Counted from the stretch's first letter, positions 28,814 through 38,079 are shown. The stretch is 64,000 bases of DNA from an uncultured Eudoraea sp. (GCF_947260015.1 NZ_CAMYOM010000008.1:19466-83465); one strand, 5' to 3'. The notes: a model not told the origin generated them from the letters alone. Numbers and translations: made by a program.

Positions 28814-29206
28814 TTAAATTCTCCAAAAAGGCATGTATTCAGTCCAGCCAAAACAAATTGAGAAAAATGCATGAATTAATGGTGCAGATAAGAAGCTCAG
28901 TACTAAATACAGTAAAGTCCTTTTAAAATTCATTTTTAAGACCAGTGGTGGTAACAAAACATTCATTAATACCGGGATTGTATAATAAATCCACCATTTC
29001 AGTCCCCAATTTGCACCATATTTTCCAAATAACATTCCAATAATTACAACAATTACAGAAAGTAAAAAAATCAGTTTTTTCTTTTCTATAAATTCTTGTT
29101 TTCCAATGACTATCCTGATTACAACAAAGAAAATTATAAATGAAGCAAGAATCATTATTGGAAAATGCCAATTTGTTGAAATGCCTGGTAGCATTAATTT
29201 TTGCAT
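28814..29206 (-). CDS. Uncharacterised membrane protein
   Basis: 130 residues with about four hydrophobic helices (for example IMILASFIIFFVVIRIVIG). No known domain recognised. It sits ten bases after the methyltransferase gene and nine before the next membrane protein, so it is surely in the same transcript. Confidence 0.7.
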   Translation of the reverse strand: MQKLMLPGISTNWHFPIMILASFIIFFVVIRIVIGKQEFIEKKKLIFLLSVIVVIIGMLFGKYGANWGLKWWIYYTIPVLMNVLLPPLVLKMNFKRTLLYLVLSFLSAPLIHAFFSICFGWTEYMPFWRI

Positions 29207-29216
29207 TGGTCTTGTT

Positions 29217-30008
29217 TTAATTTTTGCCTCTCACTTCATTCAACTTCATTGTCATTGAAATTGCATCATTTTCTACCCAATTATCATATTCCGAAATAGC
29301 TCTAAGTCTCAAGGCGTTATCCAAATATCCTTCTTCAACCATTTGCATTGAACCTGCTACTTTCGACCAAATCCCCACTTTTGAACTGAAATCTTCTCTT
29401 ATTCGCTCGTAAACCTCATTTGAATTTATGATCTCAATTGAATGAAATCCGACTTCTTGCATCATATCTGATAAATCATCAGCAATTTTATTATTCATTC
29501 CTTCGTCTTTCCGCCACTTTAAAAAAGTTTTGTAAAATGATTTCATAGATTGTGGAGGTTTTGGATCCCATTCTAATTTTTCATGGTTATAGTCAAGTAT
29601 AGATATTTGCCCATTCGGTTTAAGTAAGCTTTTCATTCTTTTTAGAGCATCTTTTGGATTACTAAGCCATTGTAAAACACGGGCAGATACTATTAAATCA
29701 AATTTTTCTCCCGTCTCAAATTCAAATAAATCAACATGGATTAACTCTAAATTTTCGACATACTTATAAGTTTGTTTTCCACTTTCTATAAATTTTTCGG
29801 TATTATCAATTCCTATTACTCTTCCTCTATTTCCAATAATATTCGCTATATCCTTTGAAATAGCTCCTGTGCCACATCCAACATCCAAAACAATCATTCC
29901 TGTTTTTAATATTGGGATTAAAGTTCTATAATCAATTTCTAAACTTCTGTTGTCAAAAATTTTTGTTGCACTATGGCCATCTCTTTCAATATGCTTATTT
30001 CCTTCCAT
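29217..30008 (-). CDS. Class I SAM-dependent methyltransferase
   Basis: 263 residues. The N-terminal half has motif I LDVGCGTGAIS, motif II IGIDNTE, and the post-II acidic loop FDLIVSARVLQW, as in Methyltransf_11/25 enzymes that act on small molecules. The C-terminal half is a helical cap that would hold the substrate. The substrate is unknown. It leads a tight run with two small membrane proteins. Confidence 0.88.
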   Translation of the reverse strand: MEGNKHIERDGHSATKIFDNRSLEIDYRTLIPILKTGMIVLDVGCGTGAISKDIANIIGNRGRVIGIDNTEKFIESGKQTYKYVENLELIHVDLFEFETGEKFDLIVSARVLQWLSNPKDALKRMKSLLKPNGQISILDYNHEKLEWDPKPPQSMKSFYKTFLKWRKDEGMNNKIADDLSDMMQEVGFHSIEIINSNEVYERIREDFSSKVGIWSKVAGSMQMVEEGYLDNALRLRAISEYDNWVENDAISMTMKLNEVRGKN

Positions 30009-30053
30009 ATTTTCTTGTAAATTTCAAAGAGGTATATTCTAACTATTAGGAAA

Positions 30054-30374
30054 TTAATCTTTATAATCAAAGTCTATTTTAAGTCCACCAAACCACCTTG
30101 CAAATATATTATACAGAACAGCCTCAACAATTCCTGCTAAAAATCCAAAGACTGCAAATATAATGGGCATACCAATTATTGCTCCAAAGGCCAGAACTGT
30201 GCCATAACTTAATCCCGGCGTTTCCTCCGAAGTAATCAATCCAAAACTTACAAGTGCGTCAATAATCAGTCCTCCAAATGAATACAGTGTGCCGGCAAGC
30301 AAACCAGCAAGTGCCATAAGAACAGCCTGGAATTTTGCGAAAGAGAATACTCTAATTCTACTTAATGTTTTCAC
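30054..30374 (-). CDS. Small membrane protein (GTG start)
   Basis: 106 residues with two long Gly/Ala-rich hydrophobic segments (AVLMALAGLLAGTLYSFGGLI and a second at about 62-88), and a conserved-looking end GGLKIDFDYKD. Homologs of unknown function occur widely. The GTG start lies one base after the stop of the preceding gene, so translation is coupled. Confidence 0.7.
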   Translation of the reverse strand: MKTLSRIRVFSFAKFQAVLMALAGLLAGTLYSFGGLIIDALVSFGLITSEETPGLSYGTVLAFGAIIGMPIIFAVFGFLAGIVEAVLYNIFARWFGGLKIDFDYKD

Positions 30375-30375
30375 T

Positions 30376-30699
30376 CTATTTTGGTTCCAGCGTCATTACA
30401 TAATCAAAACTCTCATTTAAGTAGTTGGCCAAATTGTCTAAATCTTTTAGCATTTCATCCGGAATTAAAATGTACCCCCTCATTGTAGCTCCATATGATT
30501 TATAAATCGTAGTATCAAGTTCTTTCATGTATTTCTCCTGTACTTCCTTAGAAAACCTGATTCCTATTTCACCAGCTTTATTGAATAGTGAGAACATATA
30601 TCCATTTGCGGATGTGTAAGGCATTGTTTTTCCTTTTCGCTCAAATCTTGGGCATTTTGCTACAAGTTCATCATATATTTTTAATCTTTTATCCCACAT
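30376..30699 (-). CDS. Small conserved protein, possibly TfoX-N/YjbR-like
   Basis: 107 residues, no signal or membrane segment. Features are a FERKGKTMPYTSANGYMFSLF block, GIRFSKEVQEKYM, and a YGATMRGYILIPDEML segment. This order of strands resembles the TfoX N-terminal or YjbR fold, but I am not sure. First of a five-gene run that ends at the 28.2 kb palindrome. Confidence 0.6.
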   Translation of the reverse strand: MWDKRLKIYDELVAKCPRFERKGKTMPYTSANGYMFSLFNKAGEIGIRFSKEVQEKYMKELDTTIYKSYGATMRGYILIPDEMLKDLDNLANYLNESFDYVMTLEPK

Positions 30700-30820
30700 A
30701 ATTTTAGATTTAAAAATGTATTTCTAATTACCCCTAGCTTTTGGAACTTATTTAGTGTTTGATTAATGTATACTTGGATTATATAGTTTAATTTTTATTA
30801 TCTGAATTGTTCTAATTACA

Positions 30821-30893
30821 GCCAACGTTTATTTTTTGTTTTAGCCCGTTTAAATCAATTGCAAAAGACAGTTTCTGTTTGAATATGTTATTA
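30821..30893. repeat. attC-like palindrome
   Basis: Left end GCCAACGTTTATTTTTTG, right end GAATATGTTATT. The stop codon of the GMC oxidoreductase (30891-30893) lies inside the right end. Pairing is imperfect. Confidence 0.45.
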
Positions 30894-32423
30894 CATTTTG
30901 TTTTTTAAATAATTTGATAGTCTTAGTGATAATGCTGTCAAAGTAAGTGTAGGATTAGGTGCCCCGGAAGTTGGGTAGCATGCTGCCCCGGCAATGAACA
31001 AATTAGAAATACCATGAACCTGGCAATTGGAATCTACGACTCCTTTCTTTGGGTCATCAGCCATTCTTGTTGTGCCCATATGATGCCACCCCCCATTAGT
31101 ACTATCTGGGAAAGTATCGTCATTTTCATCCCTCAAAAATTCTTTAAGTTTAATTCTACCAATTCCTGCAACACCTACCTGCTCCCCAAGAATTTGATAA
31201 ATTTTTCGAACACTGTATTTGTCAAGAGCAGTCAATTGCCAATGAAGATTGGCTCTTGGTACGCCAAGTTCATCCTTTTCTTCTCCAAGTGTAATTCTGG
31301 AATTTGGATTGGGAGCTTGTTCTATTCTGGTATTGAGCTGATAAGCACGTTCAATGTTTCCTTTTTCTCCTTTGCTTTTTTTTGCTGCCTCACCCCAGTT
31401 GGCAAACATGTTATCAGCACTTTTTCTGGGGTCACCCTCTTGCCAGGTTTCCATTCTAGGTTTTTGATGTTTGCCAACACTAAGGGGCAAAAGCGACGCA
31501 GTCCCGTTCAACATTTTTTCTTTCGACTGTACCTCTTCTGTAATGGCCAACTCTGCACTTGCCTTTGTCTCTCCGTAATCCCAGGAATACAAATCTGTAG
31601 GAAATGGTTTAGCCAACCACAATTCAGCAGAAGCTACTTCTAAATGTTCCTGAAAATATCTACCAACCAAATCATTCTCATTACCTAAGCCTTGTGGTGC
31701 TTGAGAGTTTGCAGCCAGCAACATACGCGCATTCTGAATTGTTCCGCAAGCCATGACAAAGTGCCTGGCACGGACCTTATGTGTTTTCCCTGCATAGTTC
31801 TTGACAACTACCTCCTTAACTTTGGAGATATTATCTTCAGTTTTGATATCAACCGCATTCGCATAAGTATAGAGATGAATATTTTTAGCCTCAATAACAG
31901 TTTTCTTATATAAATCACCATAGTGGGCTTGGCTATACTGCCACATCTTGTTCCAAACTACTTTTTTGTCAAGCGGAAATGGGGTTAAATTTGGCAGTTG
32001 CTCATTCCAGTAGTCGTACTCATAATTATATGGACCTAGTTTCAGAACTTTATTCGCTTTTTCATAAAAGGGATCAAGGTCTTTTTTGGTGATTGGCCAT
32101 CCGCTGTTTGGCACCCAGGCTCGTTCTTTAAAATCAACTGGATCTAATGGTGAACACATGCCAGCCCAGTGGCCTGTTGTTCCTCCAAAATAATGAAGAC
32201 GAACAGATTTTAGTGGAAAGTACCTTTGGCCAGTTGTCTTCCCTGCATAAAGTTCTTGAACTTTATCGTCATATTCAAACCCGCCCCCTTCAAGTAAGAT
32301 TATTTTGTAAGGAGAATCTATCCAATCCAAAGCTATACTGATTCCTGCAGCTCCTGCTCCCACAATGCATATATCCCCTTCTATAATCGAGTTATTTTCT
32401 AATTCTCTAGCGTCAATATGCAT
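30891..32423 (-). CDS. GMC family oxidoreductase
   Basis: 510 residues from ATG 32423 (12 further upstream codons are not conserved and overlap the previous gene). FAD-binding motif IVGAGAAGISIAL near 20-32, the GGTTGHWAGM segment, and the C-terminal block with catalytic His in GGWHHMGTTRM, then LFIAGAACYPTSGAPNPTLT. It oxidises an alcohol or sugar with FAD; it has no signal peptide of its own. The partner gene ending two bases upstream has a twin-arginine-like start and may carry it to the periplasm. Confidence 0.92.
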   Translation of the reverse strand: MHIDARELENNSIIEGDICIVGAGAAGISIALDWIDSPYKIILLEGGGFEYDDKVQELYAGKTTGQRYFPLKSVRLHYFGGTTGHWAGMCSPLDPVDFKERAWVPNSGWPITKKDLDPFYEKANKVLKLGPYNYEYDYWNEQLPNLTPFPLDKKVVWNKMWQYSQAHYGDLYKKTVIEAKNIHLYTYANAVDIKTEDNISKVKEVVVKNYAGKTHKVRARHFVMACGTIQNARMLLAANSQAPQGLGNENDLVGRYFQEHLEVASAELWLAKPFPTDLYSWDYGETKASAELAITEEVQSKEKMLNGTASLLPLSVGKHQKPRMETWQEGDPRKSADNMFANWGEAAKKSKGEKGNIERAYQLNTRIEQAPNPNSRITLGEEKDELGVPRANLHWQLTALDKYSVRKIYQILGEQVGVAGIGRIKLKEFLRDENDDTFPDSTNGGWHHMGTTRMADDPKKGVVDSNCQVHGISNLFIAGAACYPTSGAPNPTLTLTALSLRLSNYLKNKM

Positions 32424-32425
32424 GA

Positions 32426-32809
32426 TTAGTTGTTTTGGGTTAAAGAAAAAAGTGCACATTGGCGGGCTTCTGTCCTGGATAAGATCCAGCCAGCTATCAT
32501 TATCGTATTACCTGTTTTGTAATCATTGGTTATTTGCTGATTTAACATTTCGGTGTTTTCAATAATGTCGGTCGAAACATTATTAGATAAAAGTTCAATA
32601 AGCTTAGGCTCACTGTTTTCATCTGAAAATTTCTCAAGATATAACATCCCAATTTCACTGATTGTGTTATCATCCCATATGTATGATAACAATTCAGGCT
32701 CAGATAATAATTGATCGTTTTCCGGATCACGATATTTATAATACCAGGTTGAAATTGCAATAGCTGAAATCCCAATTCCCGTCAATAAGACAAAATTTCG
32801 TCTTTTCAT
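32426..32809 (-). CDS. Small Tat-signal protein paired with GMC oxidoreductase
   Basis: 127 residues beginning MKRRNFVLLTG, a twin-arginine-like export signal with a hydrophobic stretch to about residue 20. The C-terminal end contains GWILSRTEARQCALFSL, a motif I associate with small subunits of GMC dehydrogenases (gluconate 2-dehydrogenase subunit 3-like). It is shorter than that family (about 180-200), so assignment is tentative. It overlaps functionally with the oxidoreductase: stop and next start are two bases apart. Confidence 0.65.
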   Translation of the reverse strand: MKRRNFVLLTGIGISAIAISTWYYKYRDPENDQLLSEPELLSYIWDDNTISEIGMLYLEKFSDENSEPKLIELLSNNVSTDIIENTEMLNQQITNDYKTGNTIMIAGWILSRTEARQCALFSLTQNN

Positions 32810-32860
32810 TTATCAGTGTTTTTAGGTAGTTAGTTTTCTTTTTATTTATTTTCAAAGAGG

Positions 32861-32964
32861 TACAACGGTATGGTATAAGCTTTCGTTTTCCTGCCCGTCC
32901 GGTCTCCGTCGGACACAACCTTTGCCGACGGCTCACATGGAGGAAAGCCACAAATAATGTTGTA
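32861..32964. repeat. attC-like palindrome with strong inner stem
   Basis: Ends TACAACG (32861-32867) and GTTGTA (32959-32964) are inverted. Inside, CCGTCGG (32906-32912) pairs with CCGACGG (32925-32931), and TTTCCT with AGGAAA. Confidence 0.55.
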
Positions 32965-33002
32965 TTTCGTTTACAATGTATTTAATTATGCGCCCATTAA
33001 AT

Positions 33003-33239
33003 TTATGAAAAAGCCATTTCACGTTTAGACTTTCTGTGGTATTCTTTAGGCGATAATCCAGTATATATTCTAAAAGTTATTCTAAAATCCTTTTCATCAT
33101 TGTAACCCAAGCCATACATTACTTCCAGAATGGTTATTGTAGTGGCTTCCAATTTCTTTTTAGCAACTACAATTTTAACTCGTTGAACATATTCTAAGGG
33201 GGTATTGGTAATAACCCTTTTAAATCTACGTAAAAAATT
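33003..33239 (-). pseudogene. Remnant of an AraC-family regulator (C-terminal DNA-binding part)
   Basis: 78 codons in frame before a stop, with no start codon. The translation NFLRRFKR...NTPLEYVQRVK...ILEVMYGLGYNDEKDF...GLSPKEYHRK is the two-helix-turn-helix end of an AraC/GlxA-type activator. The frame meets a stop (33240-33242) directly upstream, and the N-terminal two thirds are gone. It lies between two attC-like palindromes, which suggests loss by deletion within the array. Confidence 0.8.
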
Positions 33240-33272
33240 TCAGCCGTTCAAATTTACTATTCCGGCTTTAAT

Positions 33273-33359
33273 TTAGTAGGCATTGTTCTGAGCTATTGCC
33301 GAATTTATGGCAAACGATAAGTAACAAAGTATCATTACACATTTTAGTAATCTATTCAT
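33273..33359 (-). pseudogene. Orphan signal peptide, rest of gene lost
   Basis: ATG at 33359 opens 28 codons that read as a complete secretion signal (hydrophobic core VMILCYLSFAI, cleavage-like SAIAQ) and then stop five residues later. It is the start of a secreted protein whose body is missing; the AraC remnant begins about 33 bases downstream in a different frame. Confidence 0.55.
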
Positions 33360-33517
33360 ATTGGTGGTTTTTTAATAGTTGCCGGCTGGCAATGAATTTA
33401 GTTGGCTAGAGTTAGGTATTAAAAACAGCTAATTTTGAATTGTATGAAAAGGAGTCCTGAATTATAGACGTTTTTATGTGCTTTGTTGTTCGTGCTTGAA
33501 GATTTTTCATATTGCAC

Positions 33518-33578
33518 ATAACGGTTTGTGCATGAAACCTAGGGCATAAAACAGCTATTTTTAATAAACATTGTTGCC
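33518..33578. repeat. attC-like palindrome
   Basis: Left end ATAACGGTTTGTGCATGAAA is identical, including the next base, to the left end of the site at 50141. Right end CATTGTTGCC. About 60 bases long; lies 14 bases from the stop of the acetyltransferase. Confidence 0.6.
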
Positions 33579-33591
33579 ACGAGTTTTTACT

Positions 33592-34164
33592 TCAGAGGTC
33601 TTTTTTAATTTCGCAAGGATTTCCAAAAGCTAAAACATTATCAGGAATATTCTTCGTTACAACACTTCCTGCTCCTATTGTTACATTATTTCCAATCGTT
33701 ACACCTGGAAAAATTACAGAATTGCCTCCAATCCAAACATTATCGCCTATGGCTACTGGTTTTGCGTAAGTCAAATAACGAGATTCAATTCCTTTTCCAA
33801 TTATTCTTTCTGATGCTTTCAAAGGATGACTAGCGGTGTATATTTGTACATAAGGTGCAACCAATCCATTTTTCCCAATGGTAATTTTATTGTTGTCCAA
33901 GAACATACAGTTCGCATTAACGAATGTATTTTCTCCAATGGAAATATTCGCTCCATAATCGCAATAAAAGGGTGTCTCAATCCAAACACCTGAACCTTTA
34001 AATTCAAAGAGTTCAGTTAAAATATTTTCACGTTCCTGGGTTAGTTCCGAATCGAGATTATTGTAAGCTTTTAGTAATATTTTTGCTTTGTGGTACATTT
34101 TTATCAATTCCGAATCTCTGGAATTATAAAAATCTCCATTAAGCATTTTCTCTTTTTCAGTCAC
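33592..34164 (-). CDS. Sugar O-acetyltransferase (maltose/galactoside type)
   Basis: 190 residues from GTG 34164, giving the family start VTEKEKMLNGDFY; the frame is open 26 codons further but those run into a palindrome. A helical cap is followed by a left-handed beta-helix of hexapeptide repeats (for example IGDNVWIGGNSVIFPGVTIGNNVTIGAGSVV). The catalytic His is in YTASHPL. It transfers acetyl from acetyl-CoA to a sugar hydroxyl. It is a single-gene unit between two palindromes, in typical cassette layout. Confidence 0.92.
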   Translation of the reverse strand: MTEKEKMLNGDFYNSRDSELIKMYHKAKILLKAYNNLDSELTQERENILTELFEFKGSGVWIETPFYCDYGANISIGENTFVNANCMFLDNNKITIGKNGLVAPYVQIYTASHPLKASERIIGKGIESRYLTYAKPVAIGDNVWIGGNSVIFPGVTIGNNVTIGAGSVVTKNIPDNVLAFGNPCEIKKDL

Positions 34165-34184
34165 AAGTATTTTTTTAAATGTGT

Positions 34185-34355
34185 GGCAACGGTCCTGGCG
34201 ATGATTTAGGCACGGGTTAAGTGCGCGTGCTGCGTCGGGCAAGCTGGCAAAACGAACGCATCCTATCTACCTTGAAGCCAAGATCTAATTTTTTTAAAAA
34301 TAGCAATTTTTGAATTGAGTTCTAAGGAAGCACTGAATTAGAGCCATTGTTGTAC
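34185..34355. repeat. attC-like palindrome, long
   Basis: Ends GGCAACGGTCCTGGC and GAGCCATTGTTGTAC. Contains an AT-rich tract (AAATAGCAATTTTTGAATTG) that recurs with changes at 33.42 and 46.49 kb. The acetyltransferase start is 21 bases beyond its left end; the NTF2-like stop is 8 bases from its right end. Confidence 0.5.
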
Positions 34356-34362
34356 GAGGCTA

Positions 34363-34743
34363 TTATTTTCTTAATTCATCTACCATTTCTCGACTTTTTA
34401 CAGTGTCGTAAATAATTTTGAGCCTATTGATGGAATTGTAGTCGTCGAATTCCAAAATATCCACTACATCAAATTCTACCAGTTTGTTATTTTTCATTGT
34501 CCATTTATATTCAAAATACAGGGCTAATTTATTTGAATCATTTTCTTCAAATATTCCCTTTAACCTTAATTTGGAATTAATGGTATCATTACTTAGTTCC
34601 ACATAAAATTTATTGGCATTTAATACTCCATAAACAGGAGAATCCACAAGCCCATTTTTCGTGAATAATTTCAGCAACTCTTTTGTATTTCCTTTTTCAA
34701 GTAAGTCCAAGTACTTTAATGCAACTTCTTTTTTGCTCATCAT
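34363..34743 (-). CDS. NTF2-like protein
   Basis: 126 residues, the size of one NTF2-like (SnoaL/ketosteroid isomerase) domain: KYLDLLEKGNTKELLKLF helix, GLVDSPVYG strand, then a four-strand sheet ending VVDILEFDDYNSINRLKIIYD. No catalytic dyad assigned and no signal peptide. Single gene between palindromes at 34.2 and 34.8 kb. Confidence 0.78.
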   Translation of the reverse strand: MMSKKEVALKYLDLLEKGNTKELLKLFTKNGLVDSPVYGVLNANKFYVELSNDTINSKLRLKGIFEENDSNKLALYFEYKWTMKNNKLVEFDVVDILEFDDYNSINRLKIIYDTVKSREMVDELRK

Positions 34744-34777
34744 ATGTTATAGGGATTAGGTTATTTTTTTGACTTGC

Positions 34778-34871
34778 TTACAACGCTTTGTGTATGCGAA
34801 GTATTAGATTTCAATTCACTTAATTTTCGGCTTATCACTGACGCAGCCATTACTGATACGCAATGTTACCA
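34778..34871. repeat. attC-like palindrome
   Basis: Left end TTACAACGCTTTGTGTATGC and right end GATACGCAATGTTACC are inverted and pair with few gaps. The start of the NTF2-like gene is 35 bases from the left end and the mutarotase-like stop 12 bases from the right. Confidence 0.65.
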
Positions 34872-34882
34872 GACGTTTAAAT

Positions 34883-35767
34883 CTACTTTACTTTATACAC
34901 GCTATAATTCCTGGACCATTCAGTTGACTTGCCAGGTTTAATAAATATACTAAAGAATAATTCCGGGCTTATTACATGCTTCAATCCCCAAAGATTCACC
35001 TTATTTGTTTTAAAACTTCCGGTTTCTCTAATTCCAATTTTACTTTTGAGGTTTATTAATTCCCATGCTGCATCAACATTTTCACCACCTGTGAGGTTAC
35101 TAAAAAAGAATGGCTCTTTTGGCGTACTATTAAATTTAATTTCATTTTGCCCGATGTCAACTTTTTGTTCAGGATTAACCGTTTCCTCAAATAATTCAGG
35201 TTTTAATTGAAATGGAAATTTTAATATATAATTGTCTCCTATTGCATCATTATTTATTGCCGTAAAGTTGTGGACGTATTCATTTGTAATAATATCTTTT
35301 ATACCGGTATTTTGTAAATTATATTTAATTGTAAAACTATTTTCACGTAATTCAATTTCTTTTCTCAAGAAATACGAATAGCCATTTACAACTTTTGATT
35401 TGCAGCTAATTAAAATTCTATTCGCTTCATAAATAATTTTAAATTCGGCTGGTTTAATCTCGTAAGTTTTACTAAACAGGTATTGAGTATCATCTTTTTT
35501 TAATAAACCAATACCTATTTTATGAAACCAACCACCTATGTCGGTCTCATCAAAACCTAATGCGGTATCAATTCCGAATTCATTATAAAATCCTTTTCCA
35601 AAATAATTCTCATTTTGGCAATCAGTTCTTTCAATACCTGACAATTGAATGTTTTGAAATTTTACCTCCACAATTTTACCGGTCCAATCAAATCGTGAGA
35701 AATTATAATTTTCAAATGGAATATCAATTTGAATTTCCAGGTTTTTGTTTTTAAGTATATGTGTCAT
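34883..35767 (-). CDS. Galactose mutarotase-like (aldose epimerase fold) protein
   Basis: 294 residues without signal peptide. The pattern of long beta strands (LEIQIDIPFENYNFSRFDWTG at the start, FYNEFGID, a middle EYVHNFTAIN) suggests the beta-sandwich of the aldose 1-epimerase superfamily. The His and Glu expected for mutarotation could not be placed with certainty, so it may be a sugar-binding relative. Single gene between two palindromes. Confidence 0.6.
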   Translation of the reverse strand: MTHILKNKNLEIQIDIPFENYNFSRFDWTGKIVEVKFQNIQLSGIERTDCQNENYFGKGFYNEFGIDTALGFDETDIGGWFHKIGIGLLKKDDTQYLFSKTYEIKPAEFKIIYEANRILISCKSKVVNGYSYFLRKEIELRENSFTIKYNLQNTGIKDIITNEYVHNFTAINNDAIGDNYILKFPFQLKPELFEETVNPEQKVDIGQNEIKFNSTPKEPFFFSNLTGGENVDAAWELINLKSKIGIRETGSFKTNKVNLWGLKHVISPELFFSIFIKPGKSTEWSRNYSVYKVK

Positions 35768-35836
35768 CGCAGGAAAAGAGGAATAGATTAAACCTAAAAG
35801 AACAGTTTATAATATTTACTCGTACAATCAATGTCT

Positions 35837-35967
35837 GGTTACGTTTCTGTGTATGATTTGTATGGCAAAGGATCCGACGGATTTTCAACCGTAGCAAATC
35901 GGTTAATTAAATATAGGATTTTTATTTAAAGTTCACGCGAGGGCATGGCTTATATACATTTTTACCC
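35837..35967. repeat. attC-like palindrome
   Basis: Left end GGTTACGTTTCTGTGTATG and right end CATTTTTACCC; the next arms ATTTGTATGGC and GCATGGCTTATA also pair in part. It ends eight bases before the stop codon of acr3. Confidence 0.6.
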
Positions 35968-35974
35968 ACTGGCT

Positions 35975-37042
35975 TTATCCGTTCTGCCTGGTTTTAAGCG
36001 TAGGCTTTTCGTAGTACTTTTTCCGCAACCAAAATGAAACCCGAACCAATAAAATCAGAGCGGGAACTTCTACTAAAGGACCAATAACTCCTGCAAATGC
36101 TTGTCCAGAATTCAGTCCGAAGACTGCTATGGCAACTGCAATAGCCAATTCAAAGTTATTTCCTGCTGCTGTAAAAGCTACCGAAGCGGTTTTATCATAT
36201 TCCGCACCCGTTGCTTTTGTAAAGAAAAAACCAATAATAAACATTAAACTAAAATATATAAGAAGTGGAACAGCTATGATTAATACGTCCATGGGAATTT
36301 CAACAATCAACTCTCCTTTTAACGAGAACATTACAACTATAGTAAATAAAAGTGCAATCAAAGTGATTGGCGAAATAGTTGGAATAAATTTTTTCGTGTA
36401 CCATTCTTCGCTTTTGAGTTTAACCAAAATCAATCGGCTCAAAATTCCCAGCACAAACGGAATACCTAAATAGATAGCTACACTTTCGGCAATAGTTCCA
36501 ATTGAAATATCCACAATTGCACCTTCAAATCCGAAATAAGGCGGAAGAATAGTTATGAAAATATAAGCGTAAAAACTGTATGCAAAAACTTGAAAAATAC
36601 TGTTCAGCGCTACCAACCCTGCACCATATTCGCTACTACCTTCGGCAAGGTCGTTCCAAACGAGTACCATTGCAATGCAACGAGCCAAACCAATCAGAAT
36701 CAATCCAACCATATATTCAGGATAATCCCGTAAAAATGTGATGGCCAAAACGAACATTAAAACAGGACCAATAATCCAATTGAGGATTAGTGAAATAGAA
36801 AGGATTTTTGTGTTTCGAAAAACTTTTGGCAAAAGTGAATAATTGACCTTTGCCAATGGCGGATACATCATTAAAATTAATCCGATGGCAATGGGGATAT
36901 TTGTTGTTCCGCTACTGAAAGAATTTATGATGTCTGGAAATGAAGGAACAAAATAACCAATTCCAACACCCAAAGCCATTGCAATGAAAATCCAAAGTGT
37001 CAGATAACTGTCGAGAAAACTTAATTTTTTATTGGACGCCAT
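35975..37042 (-). CDS. acr3: Arsenite efflux transporter Acr3
   Basis: 355 residues and ten membrane helices, the standard size of Acr3. The conserved Cys122 in [13 protein letters not shown] is the residue needed for As(III) transport. It exports arsenite using the proton gradient from the inner membrane. It follows the arsenate reductase gene by two bases and is the last gene of a three-gene arsenic operon (arsR-arsC-acr3) bounded by attC-like palindromes at 38.2 and 35.9 kb. Confidence 0.95.
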   Translation of the reverse strand: MASNKKLSFLDSYLTLWIFIAMALGVGIGYFVPSFPDIINSFSSGTTNIPIAIGLILMMYPPLAKVNYSLLPKVFRNTKILSISLILNWIIGPVLMFVLAITFLRDYPEYMVGLILIGLARCIAMVLVWNDLAEGSSEYGAGLVALNSIFQVFAYSFYAYIFITILPPYFGFEGAIVDISIGTIAESVAIYLGIPFVLGILSRLILVKLKSEEWYTKKFIPTISPITLIALLFTIVVMFSLKGELIVEIPMDVLIIAVPLLIYFSLMFIIGFFFTKATGAEYDKTASVAFTAAGNNFELAIAVAIAVFGLNSGQAFAGVIGPLVEVPALILLVRVSFWLRKKYYEKPTLKTRQNG

Positions 37043-37044
37043 AT

Positions 37045-37659
37045 TTATGAGTTGATTTGAGCGAAAACGTAAAATAGTTCGGTTGCAATTTGAAGACTTC
37101 TTTCGTTGTATTTTTCTGCCTGTTGCGGAGTATTGTCAAATACTTTTGGGTCTTCAAAAGTTATTGGAATTCGTTTTTCTGCACCTGCAATAAAAGGACA
37201 ACTACCATCTGCTTGCGAACAAGTCATTATAGCTGCAAACTCCGATTTTGGGTTAAAATCGTCATCCAGTTTTTTAGAAAATCCGATTATAGGATGCTCG
37301 TTTTCTGCATATTTAATGCTGTAAATTGGGTTTATGTTTTCTGAAATCGTTTTTACTTCAAAACCAGAATTCTCCAAAGTTTCGGCAACCATTGGAAAAA
37401 GAGCTGTAGATTCCGTTCCGCCCGAATAGCAAAACACATTTTTTATATTAAAATAAAATGCTATTGTTTGTGCCCAAACTTGTGATAAATGACTTCTGCG
37501 AGAATTATGTGTACAAATAAAGTTTATGCGGATTTCCTGGTTGTATTTTACTTTTATTTGGATGAAATCTATTAATGCTTGAAGGGTTTCTTTGCGTTCC
37601 TCCGATATACTTTCAATATTTAATGAATTGATAGTATTTTCTATTTTGTTGAATAGCAT
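37045..37659 (-). CDS. arsC: Arsenate reductase (low-molecular-weight phosphatase type)
   Basis: 204 residues, longer than a classic 130-150 residue ArsC because of an N-terminal helical extension (1-43). The P-loop CTHNSRRS (Cys49 to Arg55, CX5R) is the catalytic Cys loop. Later Cys residues in [13 protein letters not shown] are candidates for the resolving pair, and the DP acid loop is FEDPKVFD. It reduces arsenate to arsenite for export by Acr3. An operator-like repeat lies just upstream. Confidence 0.9.
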   Translation of the reverse strand: MLFNKIENTINSLNIESISEERKETLQALIDFIQIKVKYNQEIRINFICTHNSRRSHLSQVWAQTIAFYFNIKNVFCYSGGTESTALFPMVAETLENSGFEVKTISENINPIYSIKYAENEHPIIGFSKKLDDDFNPKSEFAAIMTCSQADGSCPFIAGAEKRIPITFEDPKVFDNTPQQAEKYNERSLQIATELFYVFAQINS

Positions 37660-37664
37660 AGTTT

Positions 37665-37698
37665 TAATCGATATTGGTTATTTGTTTATACGATTAAT
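37665..37698. promoter_or_regulatory. Candidate ArsR operator before arsC
   Basis: Inverted arms TAATCG (37665-37670) and CGATTA (37691-37696). The ten bases TACGATTAAT (37689-37698) recur upstream of arsR at 38070-38079. Two copies in an arsenic operon suggest the regulator binds both. Confidence 0.4.
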
Positions 37699-37710
37699 GA
37701 ATTGATTTTT

Positions 37711-38040
37711 TTAACAACAATCTCCTTTTGGAATGTTCTGGTCTAGAAACTGTATCATAACTTTTTTCATTTTAGTCCAATTATCGGCGTTGATACAGTA
37801 ACAAACACTTGTTCCTTCAACCTTGCCTTTAATTAAACCCAAATGTTTTAATTCCTTAAGGTGTTGAGAAATAGTTGGTTGAGCAAGTCCGATTTCGTTT
37901 ACCAAATCTCCGCATGCACAAGTGTCAATTTTGAATAAATGCTGTAAAATTGCCACTCTTGCAGGATGCCCAAAAACTTTCGCAAATAAAGCAATTTCGT
38001 TTTGCAGGTCGGTAAACATTTCCGTTTTGGCTAATCCCAT
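37711..38040 (-). CDS. arsR: ArsR family metalloregulator
   Basis: 109 residues, a winged helix with the recognition helix in IGLAQPTISQHLKELKHLGLI. The Cys pair Cys41/Cys43 in TCACGDLV is the As(III) site of the alpha-3 type. A C-terminal CC (108-109) could add a ligand. It represses the operon and releases DNA on binding arsenite. First gene of arsR-arsC-acr3. Confidence 0.93.
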   Translation of the reverse strand: MGLAKTEMFTDLQNEIALFAKVFGHPARVAILQHLFKIDTCACGDLVNEIGLAQPTISQHLKELKHLGLIKGKVEGTSVCYCINADNWTKMKKVMIQFLDQNIPKGDCC

Positions 38041-38064
38041 ATCGTTGATTTATTAGTTCATTGC

Positions 38065-38079
38065 AATATTACGATTAAT
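38065..38079. promoter_or_regulatory. Candidate ArsR operator upstream of arsR
   Basis: Contains TACGATTAAT (38070-38079), shared with the site before arsC, within the self-complementary frame AATATT-N6-AATATT. It lies about 30 bases before the arsR start, a good place for autoregulation. Confidence 0.4.
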
